NCBI GenBank assembly: GCA_021234155.1
Contig: JAJEKV010000086.1
Coordinates: forward strand, 3,519,461-3,583,460
DNA: 64,000 nucleotides
Source: Isoetes taiwanensis
Taxonomy: Eukaryota > Streptophyta > Lycopodiopsida > Isoetales > Isoetaceae
Direction: 5' to 3'
The position numbers and the translations under genes are program-made. Positions 1-11,001 of this stretch are shown in pieces (within the stretch, counting starts at the first letter, position 1; every line of letters begins with the position of its first letter). The notes under the pieces were generated by a model. That model did no database searches. It was not told the origin of the DNA and saw only the letters and a list, made by a program, of their open reading frames with translations.

Positions 1-469
1 CCATCGCATACACCATTGCAAGGGCTTAAAAGATAAGAAATGTGAAGAAAAAATGAAGCCGATTTGGGGGAGCTTAGAAGCGGATACACATCCGGTTGTG
101 TTTCGAGGCAATTTTTAGAGCATTACCCTCCATAGAATAGAATGTTGTCATCTATCAATGTAGCAACATGAGAAAGTCGACCGAGGTGAGATCCACCACA
201 TCTATTCTACTCGGGTTGGGCAACTAACATCTAGCATCCACACATCAAAAATAAGTGCCATCTCCAACACCACCAAAGATGTATATCGCATTACAAATTT
301 GCCCAACTCAATATAGCCTAACAACACGATCTGAACTAAAAACCTAGCTCAAAAAGCAGGATCAATCGTCAAAGAGCATAGAGGCGGGGACATTGTCATC
401 TCAACTGAAAATGAGTTCAAATTCAGCCCAAGCGGGCCCGCGGGAGAGTAATTTCTCACCTTCAAGCCC
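1..469. other. No recognisable gene
   Basis: I see no coding signal that I can assign. The stretch lies downstream of the kelch-like remnant on the minus strand and could hold its last exons, but no kelch motif could be read here. Confidence 0.4.
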
Positions 470-1320
470 ACCGCGGTGATGGCTATATGACACACGACGA
501 AGTCGGGACCCGAAGAACTTCGCGGTTTCAAGCTGCAATTCCGGCGACCCAAAACTTATAAGCTTAAATTGTAAATCGAAACAAAAAAGGCCGATTGGGA
601 AAAGGTTGAATCGTACCTTAGACCAAGTAAAATTTTCGAGATCTAAAACATCAATGTAAGCCCGGATATCGATCACCACCGTCTACGCCATAAACTATGA
701 GTTGGTTACCCACAATCAACTGCCGATATGGCTATCTCTACGTCTAGGCAAATCCCGTCACAATTGGGCTTGTCCAACGCATTGAATCAAGCTCTAGAAC
801 ATGAATATCGTTTAAATAGTTGCAATCTCCTTAGCGGATCCTCCAAATTCAAGCATTTTGTTTTCGGATCGAGTAGCGGTATGGCTCTCTCTAGGACACG
901 GTGGATCCCCTTCTACCGAAGGTGGGTCCAAATTAGAGTCTCGGATCAAAAATATGCACATCATTGTTTAAGCGGCTTGAACCATTTGTGCCACCGAATA
1001 TCACCATTTTAGAGCCATAGAGAATGGCGGTATGGCTATCCCTAGGACCGGTGTTCTCGGTAGATGCTAAAGAGCTCCATGCCATAGTTAGGAGGTCTAG
1101 AGTTAGCACATCGCTAAAATGAAGTCCTGCTTTCTCCATCCCCCAAAAAACATGTGTGGATTCATGAGCTCATTGGCAGTTTTGGCTATGGTCGGAGAAA
1201 GGGTAATGTGGGTTTTGGGTTTTGTTCTTACCCCAAACACATAAAGCTTGCCTTAAAACATGCCGCGGCGAGTGACCCCATCTCTCTGGCGGTTTGATCC
1301 TGCTATTTCATTATTTACAT
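470..1320 (-). pseudogene. Kelch-repeat protein gene fragment
   Basis: Minus-strand reading gives successive kelch blades. PERWGHSP and KLYVFGG-like text lies around 1300-1240. The best block (1139-933) contains GPRDSHTAILYGSKMVIFGG followed by NDVHIFD. Two further blades are readable with frame changes: PRESHTA at about 900 and a WTSPIVTG/RRDSH block at about 740-700. The segment DVLDLENFTWSK ends at a GT donor near 617. Kelch blades form beta-propeller protein-binding domains; the partner and full domain layout cannot be told. Spacing suggests at least two exons and introns. At least three frame breaks and lost glycines indicate a pseudogene or an error-laden sequence. It may be cargo of the transposon whose right end is at 8659. 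The kelch call is firm; the gene family is not. Confidence 0.6.
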
Positions 1321-2439
1321 CCACACGGGCCTGTTAAGCCATGGCTCACCCGGCTTGGATTTGGATCTTTGTTGCCATGAAAATTAGCTCTTCAAAGCAT
1401 CGGTCGGGCAAAAATCATCTGCATTTTCCCAAATGGTGAAGGATGGCTCTTCAGGATAATAAGAAATAATACCACCTGCAATCTTCTCAAAATTCCGTCT
1501 AGAACGCGAAAAAGATGTTACATACGCATTTCTCACAAAAATTGAAGATACTAGCTTCTTAAGCCCGGAACTATGTCCAAATGCTTGACCCAAGAAGAGC
1601 GGCATTGAAAGGAAACGATTTATAGTATCCTCTCTTGCAACAACAATTTGGGGAAGGCGGAAGGGAGCGAAAAAACATATTCTCGGTCCGATTGTTAACC
1701 TTCCGGGTTCGTTGCATCCACTATCTTAGGAGCAAACCTCATCAATGCAGCCCATCATAAAAGTCTGAAAAAAAAAAAAAGAAACAATCGGTTCGAAAAA
1801 AATTATTCTACATTTTTTTTAAAGGCCCTAAGGTCATGTCATTAGAGAGTCATAAATAGTGTTGCCACCTCATGACGTTGCATTAAATGCAAAAGAAACA
1901 ATTAAATGCAAAAGAAACAATCAGTTCGAAAAAAATCAATTTTTTGCAGACTTCCTTTTTTTCTACATTTTTTTTTTCAAAGGTCCTAATGCCACGTCAT
2001 TAGAGAGTCATAAATACTGCTGCCACTTGCATTAAATGCAATCAATATAAGTGGCTAAATCTGATGCCCTAATTTGAAGGGCATAGATCAAATGCCCCAA
2101 AAATTACACCTTCCTTGAAGTTTCCCAAAACAAATGGATGGCTAGGATTTCTCCTTCCGCCTTTGATCCAACGGTTTAGGGATGGGGTGCATGCCCCATG
2201 CATGCCCCCCATCATATTTCTATGCCCATGCATGACTTCTCCCATGAGGTGGCGACATCGTGGCCTTTCATTTCCAATCGGACGGCTGGCATTAATCTCT
2301 ATATAGCATGGGTACATCCTTTCCTGGGACACATAGAATAGTTTTATATATATAATGATATATATATATATTTTTTTTTAATTTTGTCCCCTGCTATGAG
2401 AACTAATACCCTACCAACATGCGAAGATGTAGTTTATCT
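1321..2439. other. Intergenic, with a short tandem duplication
   Basis: No gene recognised. Around 1780-2040 a block of about 130 bp occurs twice. Each copy has A-rich DNA, AAACAATC(A/G)GTTCG, a T-rich tract, CATTAGAGAGTCATAAATA and TGCATTAAATGCAA. An AT microsatellite follows at about 2346-2380. Confidence 0.5.
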
Positions 2440-5400
2440 CAACAAGCTAGCTGACTTAGGAAGCTAGCTGACAAAAAAATCAGAATTTAAGTCCGTATTT
2501 CGGAGCCTCCGCAATGTCCGAACGACAAAACACTTTGGTTTCTACACTGTCGCCCGCAGGACGCTTCGCGGTTTGATATGTTCTCGGGGCCGAATGTTGG
2601 ATTTTTTTTTTCTCGGACCAGTTCCTTGAACAAAGGATTCAACGGTGGGATCACGGGAACCGAGATCCGGGAGTGTGGTCTTTAAGCGTCACGCCCCCGA
2701 GCGCCCGGAAAGGCTGCCTCGGGGAAGCTTTTGGGGCTGCGCCTCTGGGGTTCCGGACTCTCCCCTCTAATGAGGAGGCCTTGCAAGGTCCTGGCCTTGT
2801 TTGACTTGGGCAAGTGTGCCGGCTTTCGGTTGCCCAACAACGAGCTGCGGTTGTTCTAGTGCAAACTATTTGATCTAAACCTTATCCAAAATTTTTGAAA
2901 GTTGGCTGTATGTTGGCGATGACTTAGGAAGCTAGGTGACAAAACTTCGAAATTTAAGTCCAGGTACTATGCATTAATTACGAATTTATGAATGTCTTGC
3001 TACTGCAAAGCGGGCCTTGACTTCTAAGCGCCACAACGGGAGGAGTCTGAGGTCCAAACTCCATTCGTCAGTTCCCCTTGCCCGCGTTCTCAAGCGCATG
3101 TGATAGGCCACGTCCCAAGTGCAAAAGACCAAAACCACGGCACCCAAAGCGCCAAACCACCGCTAGAACACCCACAACTCATAGGGTTTACGTTTGGAGG
3201 CTCTATCCTTGTCGGTTGACTAGGACCTTTGCGCCGATGTCTTGGCGTAGAGGGGTGCTGGCGCCGCAGCACGGACCCTAAAAACCACCCGGCGGCTTGC
3301 CCCAAAAAGTCCTCTCGAAGGCCACGGCGCGGGGACGGGCAACTTTCCCTCTCCGGGCAAGTGATGTCTCTGCCAATGGACTCGAGCGTCGAAATTGCCC
3401 TATGGACCAAGTGTTGTGGCGAAGCCCACCCTTCTCGAAGAAGCGCCAAACTATCTCATGTGCAACGCGCTCGTAGTCAATTGGCCTAGGAGGTGGGCTG
3501 GCGAATCTTTGCAATGTAGGGCGTAAGTGTTTCTTTCTTTTTGCAAAGCGGGCCGTGTAACTTGGTCCCTAGGGTAATTTTGGCATTCCGGGCGATGTGG
3601 CAAAGTCGGATCGACATTTCGAACCTCGCAATGTCCGAGCGACAAAACACTTTGGTTTCTCCACTGTCGCCCGCGGGGCGCTTGCGGTTTGATATGTTCT
3701 CGGGGCCGGATGTTGGATTTTTGGACCTTCTCGGACTACGTTCCTTGAACAAAGGATTCAGCGATTCGGATCACGAGGCGAGATCGGGGAGTGTGGTCTT
3801 TAAGCGTACACCCGTGGGCTTGGCTGCCGAAAAGGCGCCTCGGGGAAGCTTTTTTGGGGCTCGCCTCACGGGGTTCGGACTCTCCCCTCTAATGAGGAGG
3901 CCTTGCAAAGGTCGGCCTTGTTTGACTTGAGCAAAATGTGCCGGGCTGCCCAACAACAACAGTGCCCGGTTGTTCTAGTGCAAACTATTTGATCTAAACC
4001 TTATCCAAAATTTTTGAAAGTTGGCACATATGTTGGCGATGACTTAGGAAGCTAGTGACAAAAAATCAGAATTTAAGTCCGTTACTATGCATTAATTACG
4101 AATTCTGAATGTCTTGCTCTTTGCAAAAGCGGGCCTTGACTTCTAAGCGCCACAACGGAGGAGGAGTCTGGTCCAAACTCCATTCCGTCGGTTCCCCTTG
4201 CTTCCTTTGCATGTGATCGGCCCGCGTCCCAAGTGCAAAAGACCAAACTTCGGCACCCAAAACGCCAACCCTGCTAGAACTTTGTCAACTCATAGGGTTT
4301 ACGTTTGAGGCTCTATCCTTGTCGGTTGACTAGGACCTTGCGCCAGATGTCTTGGCGTAGAGGGGTGTTGGCTAGAGCACCTGGACCCTAAAAAACCACG
4401 AGGCGGCTTGCCCCAAAAAGTCCTCTCCCGAAGGTCTGGCGTGAGGGCGGGCAACTTCCCCTCTCGGGCAGGTGATCTGTCTCGCTAATGGACTCGGAGC
4501 GTCGAAATTGCCCTAGGGATCAAGTTTTGTGGCGAAGCCCACCCCTTCTCGAAGCGCCAAACTATCTCATGTGCAACGCTTTTCGTGAGTCAATTGGCCT
4601 AGGAGGTGGGCTGGCGAATCTTTGCAATGTAGGGCGTAAGTGTTTCTTTCTTTTGCCAAAACCGGCCGTGTAACTTGGTCCCTAGGGTAATTTTGGCATT
4701 CCGGACGATGTGGCGAAGTCGGATCGCTATTTTGAACCTCTCTTAATGTCACGAGCGACAAAACACTTTGGTTTCTACATTGTCGCCCAGAGGGGCGCCA
4801 GCGGTTTGATATGTTCTCGGGGCCGGATGTTGGATTTTTGGACCTTCTAGGACCGGGTTCCTTGAACAAAGGATTCAACGGTCGGATCACGGGAAGAGAT
4901 CACGGGAGTGTGGTCTTTAGCGTCACGCCCCCGAGAGCTTTTGCCGAAAAAGGCTGCCTTGGGAAGCTTTTGGGGCTCGCCTCACGGGGTTGGGACTCTC
5001 CCCTCTAATGAGGAGGCCTTGCAAGGTCCTGGCCTTGTTTGACTTGGGCAAGTGTGCCCGGCTCGTTTGTAACAACAGGCTGCCCGAGGCTGTTCTAATG
5101 CAAACTCTTTGATCTAAACCTTATCCAAAATTTTTGAAAGTTGGCTGTATGTTGGCGATGACTTAGGAAACTAGGCGACAAAAAATCAAATTTAAGTCCG
5201 TGCTATGCATTAATTACAATTCTGAATGTCTTGCTACTTGCAAAAGCGGGCCTTGACTTCTAAGCGCCACAACGGGAGGAATACAGGTCCAAACTCCATT
5301 CCGTCCGGTTCCCTTGCTTCCGTTTCTCAATCGCATGTGATCGGCCACGTCCCAAGTGCAAAAGACCAAAACTTCGGCACCCAAAGCGCAAACCACGCTG

Positions 5401-8079
5401 CTAGAACACGTCAACTCATAGGGTTTACGTTTGGGAGGCTCTATCCTTGTCGATTTGACTAGGACCTTCTTGGCGTGTCTTGGCGTAGAGGGGGTGTTGG
5501 CCTTGAGCACGGACCCTAAAACCACCCGAGGCGGCTTGCCCCAAAGTCCTCTCCCGAAGGCCACAGCGGCGGACGAGCAACTTCCCCTCTCAGGAGCAGT
5601 GATGCGTCTCGCCAATGGACTCGGGGCGTCCGAAATTGCCCTAGGGACCAAGTTTTTTGTGGCGGAAGCCCACCCTTCTCGAAGAAGCGCCAAACTATCT
5701 CATGTGCAACGCGCTCGTAGTCAATTGGCCTAGGAGGTGGGCTGGCGCAATATAGAGGCGTAAGTGTTTCTTTCTTTTGCAAAGCCCGGCCAGGTGTAAC
5801 TTGGTCCCTAGGGTAATTTTGGCATTCGGACGATGTGGCGAAGTCGGATCGACATTTGAACCTCATAATGTCGAGCGACAAAACACTTTGGTTTCTACAT
5901 TGTAAGCCCGCCGGGGCGCTTAGCGGTTTGATATGTTCTCCCAGACGGATGTTGGATTTTTTGGACCTTCTCGGACTAGGTTCCTTGAACAAAGGATTCA
6001 ACGGTCGGATCACGGGACCAAGATCCCGGAGTGTGGTCTTTAAGCGTACACCCGCCCGTGAGCGTGACGCCTGCCGGAAAGGCTGCCTCGGGGGAAGCTT
6101 TTGGGGCTCGCCTCACGGGGTTCGGACTCTCCCCTCTAATGAGGAGGCCTTGCAAGGTCCTTGCCTTGTTTGACTTGGGCAAGTGTGCCCATTTCGGTTT
6201 GCCCAACAACGAGCTGCCGGACTGTTCTAGTGCAAACTATTTGATCTAAACCTTATCCAAAATTTTTGAAAGTTGGCCTGTATGTTGGCGATAACTTAGG
6301 AAGCTAGCTGACAAAATCAGAATTTAAGTCCGTACTATGCATTAATTACGAATTTACGAATGTCTTGCTCTTTTGCAAAAGCGGCCCTTGACTTCTAAGC
6401 GCCACAACGGGAGGAGTGCAGGTCCAAACTCCATTCCGTCGGTTCCCCTTGCTTCGCGTTCTCAAGCTGCATGTGATCGGCCCGTCCCAAGTGCAAAAAG
6501 ACCAAAACTTCGGCACCCAAAAACGCAAACCACTGCTAGAACACGGCAACTCATAGGGTTTACGTTTGAGGCTCTATCCTTGTCGATTTGACTAGGACCT
6601 TCTTGTTGTGTCTTGATGTAGAGGGGTTGGCCTTGAACACGGACCCTAAAACCACCCGAGGCGGCTTGCCCCAAAATTCCTCTCCCGGGGCCACAGCGAC
6701 GGACGGGTAACTTCCCCTCTCGGGAACCGTGATCATCTCTCGCCAATGGACTCGGAACGTCGACATTGCCCTAGGGACCAAGTTTTGTGGCGAAGCCCAC
6801 CCTTCTCGAAGAAGCCAAAACTATCTCATGTGCAACACACTCGTAGTCAATTGGCCTAGGAGGTGGGCTGCTTTGAATCTTTTACAATGTAGGGCATAAG
6901 TGTTTCTTTCTTTTGCAAAGCCCGACCGTGTAACTTGATCCCTAGGGTAATTTTGGCATTCCGGACGGATCGCTATTTCGAACCTCCGCAATGTCCGAAC
7001 GACAAAACACTTTGGTTTCTACTGTCGTCGCCCATTTGGGCGCTTTCAGCGGTTTGATATGTTCTCCGGACGGATGTTGGATTTTTTTGGACCTTCTCGG
7101 ACCAGGTTCCTTGAACAAAGGATTCAACGGTCGGATCGGAAACCGAGATCCGGGAGTGTGGTCTTTAGCGTCGCCCCGTGGGCGGCTGCCAGAAAGGCCG
7201 CCTCGGGGAAGCTTTTGGGGCTCGCCTCACGGGGTTGGACTCTCCCTCTAATGAGGAGGCCTTGCAAGGTCCTGCCTTGTTTGACTTGGGCAAGTGTGCC
7301 CAGCTCGGCTGCCCAACAACAAAGCTACCCAATTTGTTCTAATGCAAACTCTTTGATCTAAACCTTATCCAAAATTTTTTGAAAGTTGGCCTGTATGTTG
7401 GCGATGACTTAGGAAACTAGTGACAAAAAATCAGAATTTAAGTCCGTACTATGCATTAATTACGAATTCTGAATGTCTTGCCTCTCTCAAAGCGGGCCTT
7501 GACTTCTAAGCCGCCACAACGGGAGGAGTACAGTCCAAACTCCATTCCGTCCAGTTCCCCTTGCTTCGTTCTCAAGCTGCATGTGATCGGCCACGTCCCA
7601 AGTGCAAAAGACCAAAACTTCGGCACCCAAAACACAAACCACTGCTAGAACACGGCAACTCATAGGGTTTACGTTTGAGAGGCTTCCGGATGCGACTAGG
7701 ACCTTCTTGGGTGTCTTGGCGTAGAGGGGTGTTGGCGCCAGAGCACCGGACCCTAAAAACCACCCGAAGCGGCTTGCCCCAAAAGTCCTCTCCCCCAGGC
7801 CACGGCGGACGGGCAACTTTCCTCTCGGGCACCGTGATTAGGCTCGCCAATGGACTCGAGCGTCGACATTGCCCTAGGGACCAAGTTTTGTGGGCGAGAA
7901 GGCCACCTTCTTGAAGAAGCGCCAAACTATCTTATGTCCAACACACTCGTAGTCAATTGGCATAGGAGGTGGGCATTGAATCTTGCAATGTAGGGCGTAA
8001 AGCGTGTCGTTTTGCAAAACTGGCCAGGTGTAACTTAGTCATAGGGTAAGTTTGGCATTCAAGCGATAAGCGGCGTCGA

Positions 8080-8080
<1 letters not shown>
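2440..8080. repeat. Tandem array, ~1.12-kb unit
   Basis: The anchor GATGACTTAGG (GATAACTTAGG in one unit) recurs at 2918, 4038, 5157, 6290 and 7403, giving periods of about 1120, 1119, 1133 and 1113 bp. Each unit has the same landmarks in order: ATGCATTAATTACGAATT, a GCGGGCCTTGACTTCTAAG block, CTCATAGGGTTTACGTTTG, GTCAATTGGCCTAGGAGGT, GACAAAACACTTTGGTTTCT, CTAATGAGGAGGCCTTGCAA and CTTATCCAAAATTTTTGAAA. The first unit (2455-2917) has lost about 650 bp and the last fades out near 8050. Short ORFs repeat from unit to unit but are broken differently in each, so I see no real gene. Copies differ mainly by small indels in CG-rich spots. It could be a satellite or the internal array of a large transposon. 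Confidence 0.9.
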
Positions 8081-8110
<30 letters not shown>

Positions 8111-8659
8111 CCCAAAAAAAAAAAAAAAAAAAAAGTGACGTCGTTAAGCGGCGTTGCTTTACGTGGCACTCTGGCGACAATAAGCGTGGCGCGGACGATG
8201 CCGCCATCGCAAAAACTCCCCACGTCGGATATTTTAGCGTCGTTTAACGGCGTCATGTCGGCGTCTTGAGACACTTTGGCGTGCCCTGGCATGTCGGCCA
8301 AACCCGCGAAAGCCGGTCCCCGATTTTTTAGTCGTTGTTCAACGGCGTCATGTCGGCGATGGCGAGAACGGTGGCGTGCCGACCGGCATGTCGACCAACC
8401 CGCAGCCGGATGTGCCACGTCCGATCCACGGGCGGCGTTAAAAGCGGCGTTTTGTGCGATGGCCACGACATGCACGCTTACCCGGCTTGGCGGCGGTACC
8501 ATGCCATGCGCGCCAATCCGACCGTCGACCACGAAAACGTCGTTGAGCGGCGTCGAAACGACGTTGTCGTCGTTGAACGACGATGTCGTCGATGTTCGAC
8601 GACGACCCGTCGTTCTTCGACGTCGCGACGTCGTTGGACGTCGACTATCCCTTGTAGTG
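8081..8659. mobile_element. Right end of a CACTA-type transposon
   Basis: The minus strand begins CACTACAAGGGATAGTCG at 8659, matching the CACTACAAG start typical of plant CACTA (En/Spm) termini. Inward lie dense GTCG/CGAC-rich motifs such as GTCGTTGAACGACG, as expected of subterminal repeats bound by the transposase. A 25-T/CCC/21-A foldback sits at 8086-8134. The terminus falls inside a copia integrase frame, which marks it as an insertion point. The left terminus is not in the window, so the tandem array and kelch fragment may lie within the same element. CACTA assignment rests on the terminus and subterminal pattern only. Confidence 0.6.
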
Positions 8660-9082
8660 TTTCTCAACTAAAGCACTGAAATTCTGAAATTTATCGAAGG
8701 CATCAGACTTGAGTTTAAGTGTATAAACCCAAATATACCTGCTGAAATCATCAACAAGGACTAAAAAATACCTGCTACCTCCTAAAGACTCAATAGGCAT
8801 ATAACAAATGTCAGAATGAATAAGTTCCAAAGGTTTAGTAGCCCGAGATTCAGCTTGTGATGGATATGCAGCTTGGACTTGCTTTCCAAGTCTGCAAGCA
8901 CAACAATCAAGCGAACTTCCGCTAAGCAATGGTAAGCCTTCAACCATTTTGAACTTAGAAGCAAACCCTAAAGCACCAACAGAAATATGGGCATACCTGT
9001 CATGCCATAAAGTCTCCAAAGTCTTTGGAACTGCTGCTACTAATGAGGACTCCACACTTAACGAATTGGTTTTGTTATTCAA
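8660..9082 (-). pseudogene. Copia GAG-pre-integrase and integrase N-part
   Basis: The frame reads LWHDRYAHIS (the LWHRRLGH-type start of the GAG-pre-integrase domain), then CCACRLGKQ, the second half of the HHCC zinc-binding module. IHSDICYMP follows, carrying the first catalytic Asp of the integrase DDE triad, and then FLVLVDDFSRYIWVYTLK. The frame stops just after ALVEK, where the host codon runs into CACTACAAGGGATAG of the inserted transposon. The second Asp and the Glu of the triad are therefore absent. In an intact element this domain joins the cDNA to host DNA. Confidence in family and orientation is high. Confidence 0.85.
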
Positions 9083-9239
9083 AATATAAAAGCCATGTCC
9101 ACGAGCTCTTTGGAGTGAGTTTGCGATCTACAAACTTGAGAGGATTCTTTTTGAGTAACATGAACTTCCCCATCTGTAAAAATAAGCTGAATAACCCATT
9201 CTTCGATCAAATTCGAAACACTCAATAGATTTACTAAGA

Positions 9240-9450
9240 GGCGGGCACTAAAATGATATCCTCAATTTTCAGTGGAATACATTGATTTGTCCGAAACCCC
9301 ACAATTACCTTTTCCTTTAGATGAGCAAGATTACCATCCGCCATTTTCACAACCGTTTGATCATAGGGCTTTACATCTGAAAGAAGATTTGCTTTGCACG
9401 CCAAATGCTTAGTAGCTCGAGAATCAACAAGCCAAGCATCTTCTGGTAAA
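9240..9450 (-). pseudogene. Copia aspartic protease remnant
   Basis: A minus-strand frame reads AWLVDSRATKHL and continues to MADGNLAHL and IEDIILVP. This is the copia protease pattern, where the active site is normally D-S/T-G-A. Here the glycine is replaced by arginine (DSRA), which should abolish catalysis. It lies between gag and integrase, as expected in Ty1/copia polyproteins. Confidence 0.7.
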
Positions 9451-9500
9451 TTTTTGCTGCTAGATTAAAAACTTCGGTCTCAATTTCTTGAGCGGACATA

Positions 9501-10477
9501 CTAGAAACTTGAGCGAAAGTTCTTGTGTGGGAAGTGATGAAGGAACTGGTGAAGAAATCGGTGATGGAGTTGATACCGGATGTTTGGAGATCTGATCAGA
9601 AGATTTTTATGCCTGATCTTTAAGATATTGAGCCAAATCTTTATGCAATTACCTACAATCTTTCCTATAATGACCTTTCTTGCCACAGTGCCAGCAAAGA
9701 AAGGGTTGAGAAACTGGAGCAGCCACAGATTTAGAAGAACTGGAACTTGTGGGAGGCAAAGATGTAGATAAAGTTTTTGAAACACTAGAAAGAGATTGAA
9801 CCTTTGAAAAATGAGCTGACTCAAGTTGATCATACCTTTTGTTTTCAAGTTACGCATCAAGAAGTCTCTTCTTTGGAACTCCGACTAAAAGGAATCTTGA
9901 TCTTGACCTTCATCTTATAATAATCAGAAATACTCTTGTAATCTCTAGTCAAACCTTGCAAAGCATACATAATCAAAGTTGGATCATCAATAGTTCCACC
10001 AGCTCCATATAATTTCTCCTTTAGCGCCTTCAGCTGCTCTATATAATCCTTCATATTGGAACAATCTTGCAATCTAAGACTATTCATCTTACCCTTAACT
10101 GCTAACTGCTGACCAGCTCCTGCTTGTACACAAGTTTGCTTAAGAAAAAGAAGAGCATCTTTAAAACTGAGAATGCCTCTAATATCTCTCTTAAATGCAT
10201 CTGAAACAGTAGCCTTCAACATATATAATGCAAGATTATCCTTCTTTTGCTCTTCTGGAGTAAGAGGAGATCATGTATGCAGAAGCACATCTCCTAGATC
10301 ATTCAACTGAAGATTGATTTCTAAATTATCTTTCCAAGGATAATAATTGTCTCCATCAAGCAAACTTGCTGCTACAAACTTCCAAGAATGCATGGCAACC
10401 ATAATCAAATCGAATCTGAGATTGAAATGATCCCAACTAGACAGAGAACCAGGCCCAATGTATGACAAACGTGTCAA
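9501..10477 (-). pseudogene. Copia gag (UBN2-type) with zinc knuckle
   Basis: The N-terminal part (10477-10271) contains LLDGDNYYPWKDNLEINLQ, typical of the start of plant copia gag. The next frame (10222-9857) reads DIRGILSFKDALLFLKQT, DYIEQLKALKEKL and MYALQGLTRDYKSI, the UBN2/gag core. A CCHC zinc knuckle, CWHCGKKGHYRKDC, is readable at about 9696-9655 in another frame. Gag forms the virus-like particle and the knuckle binds RNA. A stop and at least two frame shifts separate the pieces, so this is a relic. Confidence 0.8.
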
Positions 10478-10740
10478 GAAAGCTAAAGATCAAGGGATCG
10501 TAAAGCTTTTACTATGAATATGGCTAAATGACTGAGACGAACACCAAGAACGACAAAATTTTGCCGGAATTTGGATATCTTTCAGAAAAAAGCCACGGTG
10601 ACAGAATTTTGCCTAAAAATAGCAAAAAATTCTCACGACTGGTCTAAAATTGGATGAAAATTGATTTGCCAAAAAGGCAACACCAATCCGACTCCAACAA
10701 AAAAAACACCTAGATGCTATCGATGCTATCTTCCGACCAT

Positions 10741-10757
10741 GCCCCGCTCTGATACCA
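10741..10757 (-). other. Copia primer binding site (tRNA-iMet)
   Basis: The minus strand reads TGGTATCAGAGCGGGGC, the standard plant PBS complementary to the 3' end of initiator tRNA-Met, directly abutting the LTR end CATTCA. Confidence 0.9.
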
Positions 10758-11001
10758 TGAATGCTTTTGAATATAATACACGGTTGAAGAAAGCAAAAGA
10801 TAGACGGCTAAAACAACTAGCAACTAATAACTGCTTGACTGTGGCTTATATAAGAGTGCCACGTCAAGAATGACAGCGATAACACTAACGGTCAAGGCGA
10901 TGTGGCGTCATCACTAACAAGCCAGCATGAGTCTAACAACCAGAACGCTGCAGCTTTTAGGTTGGTTACCAATAATTTGCCACGTAAGAAGTCTAGGAAC
11001 A
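10758..11001 (-). repeat. Copia 5' LTR
   Basis: The inner edge is set by the PBS; the LTR ends in CA at 10758. The outer edge is inferred from a minus-strand TG at 11001 (TGTTCCTAGACTTC), giving 244 bp. A TATA element (CTTATATAAG) lies at about 10848-10857. The partner LTR is absent, so the outer edge is tentative. Confidence 0.55.

Larger units (their letters stand above)
8660..11001 (-). mobile_element. Ty1/copia retrotransposon, 5' half
   Basis: On the minus strand the order is LTR (about 11001-10758), PBS, gag, zinc knuckle, protease and GAG-pre-integrase/integrase, ending abruptly at the CACTA terminus at 8659. The PR-INT order before RT is the Ty1/copia arrangement. Reverse transcriptase, RNase H and the 3' LTR are missing here. 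The copy is dead: it is interrupted, and its frames are broken. Confidence 0.85.

Noticed and set aside
1384-1605. 73-codon minus-strand ORF as a gene
   Set aside because: No motif, no conserved context; length is within chance for this region.
2440-8050. Many minus-strand ORFs repeated in the tandem array
   Set aside because: Each unit breaks them differently, lengths are short and no domain is readable. They are by-products of the repeat.
10741-10757. tRNA gene
   Set aside because: Only the 3'-end complement is present, directly next to an LTR end; it is a primer binding site. The same holds for 60181-60193.
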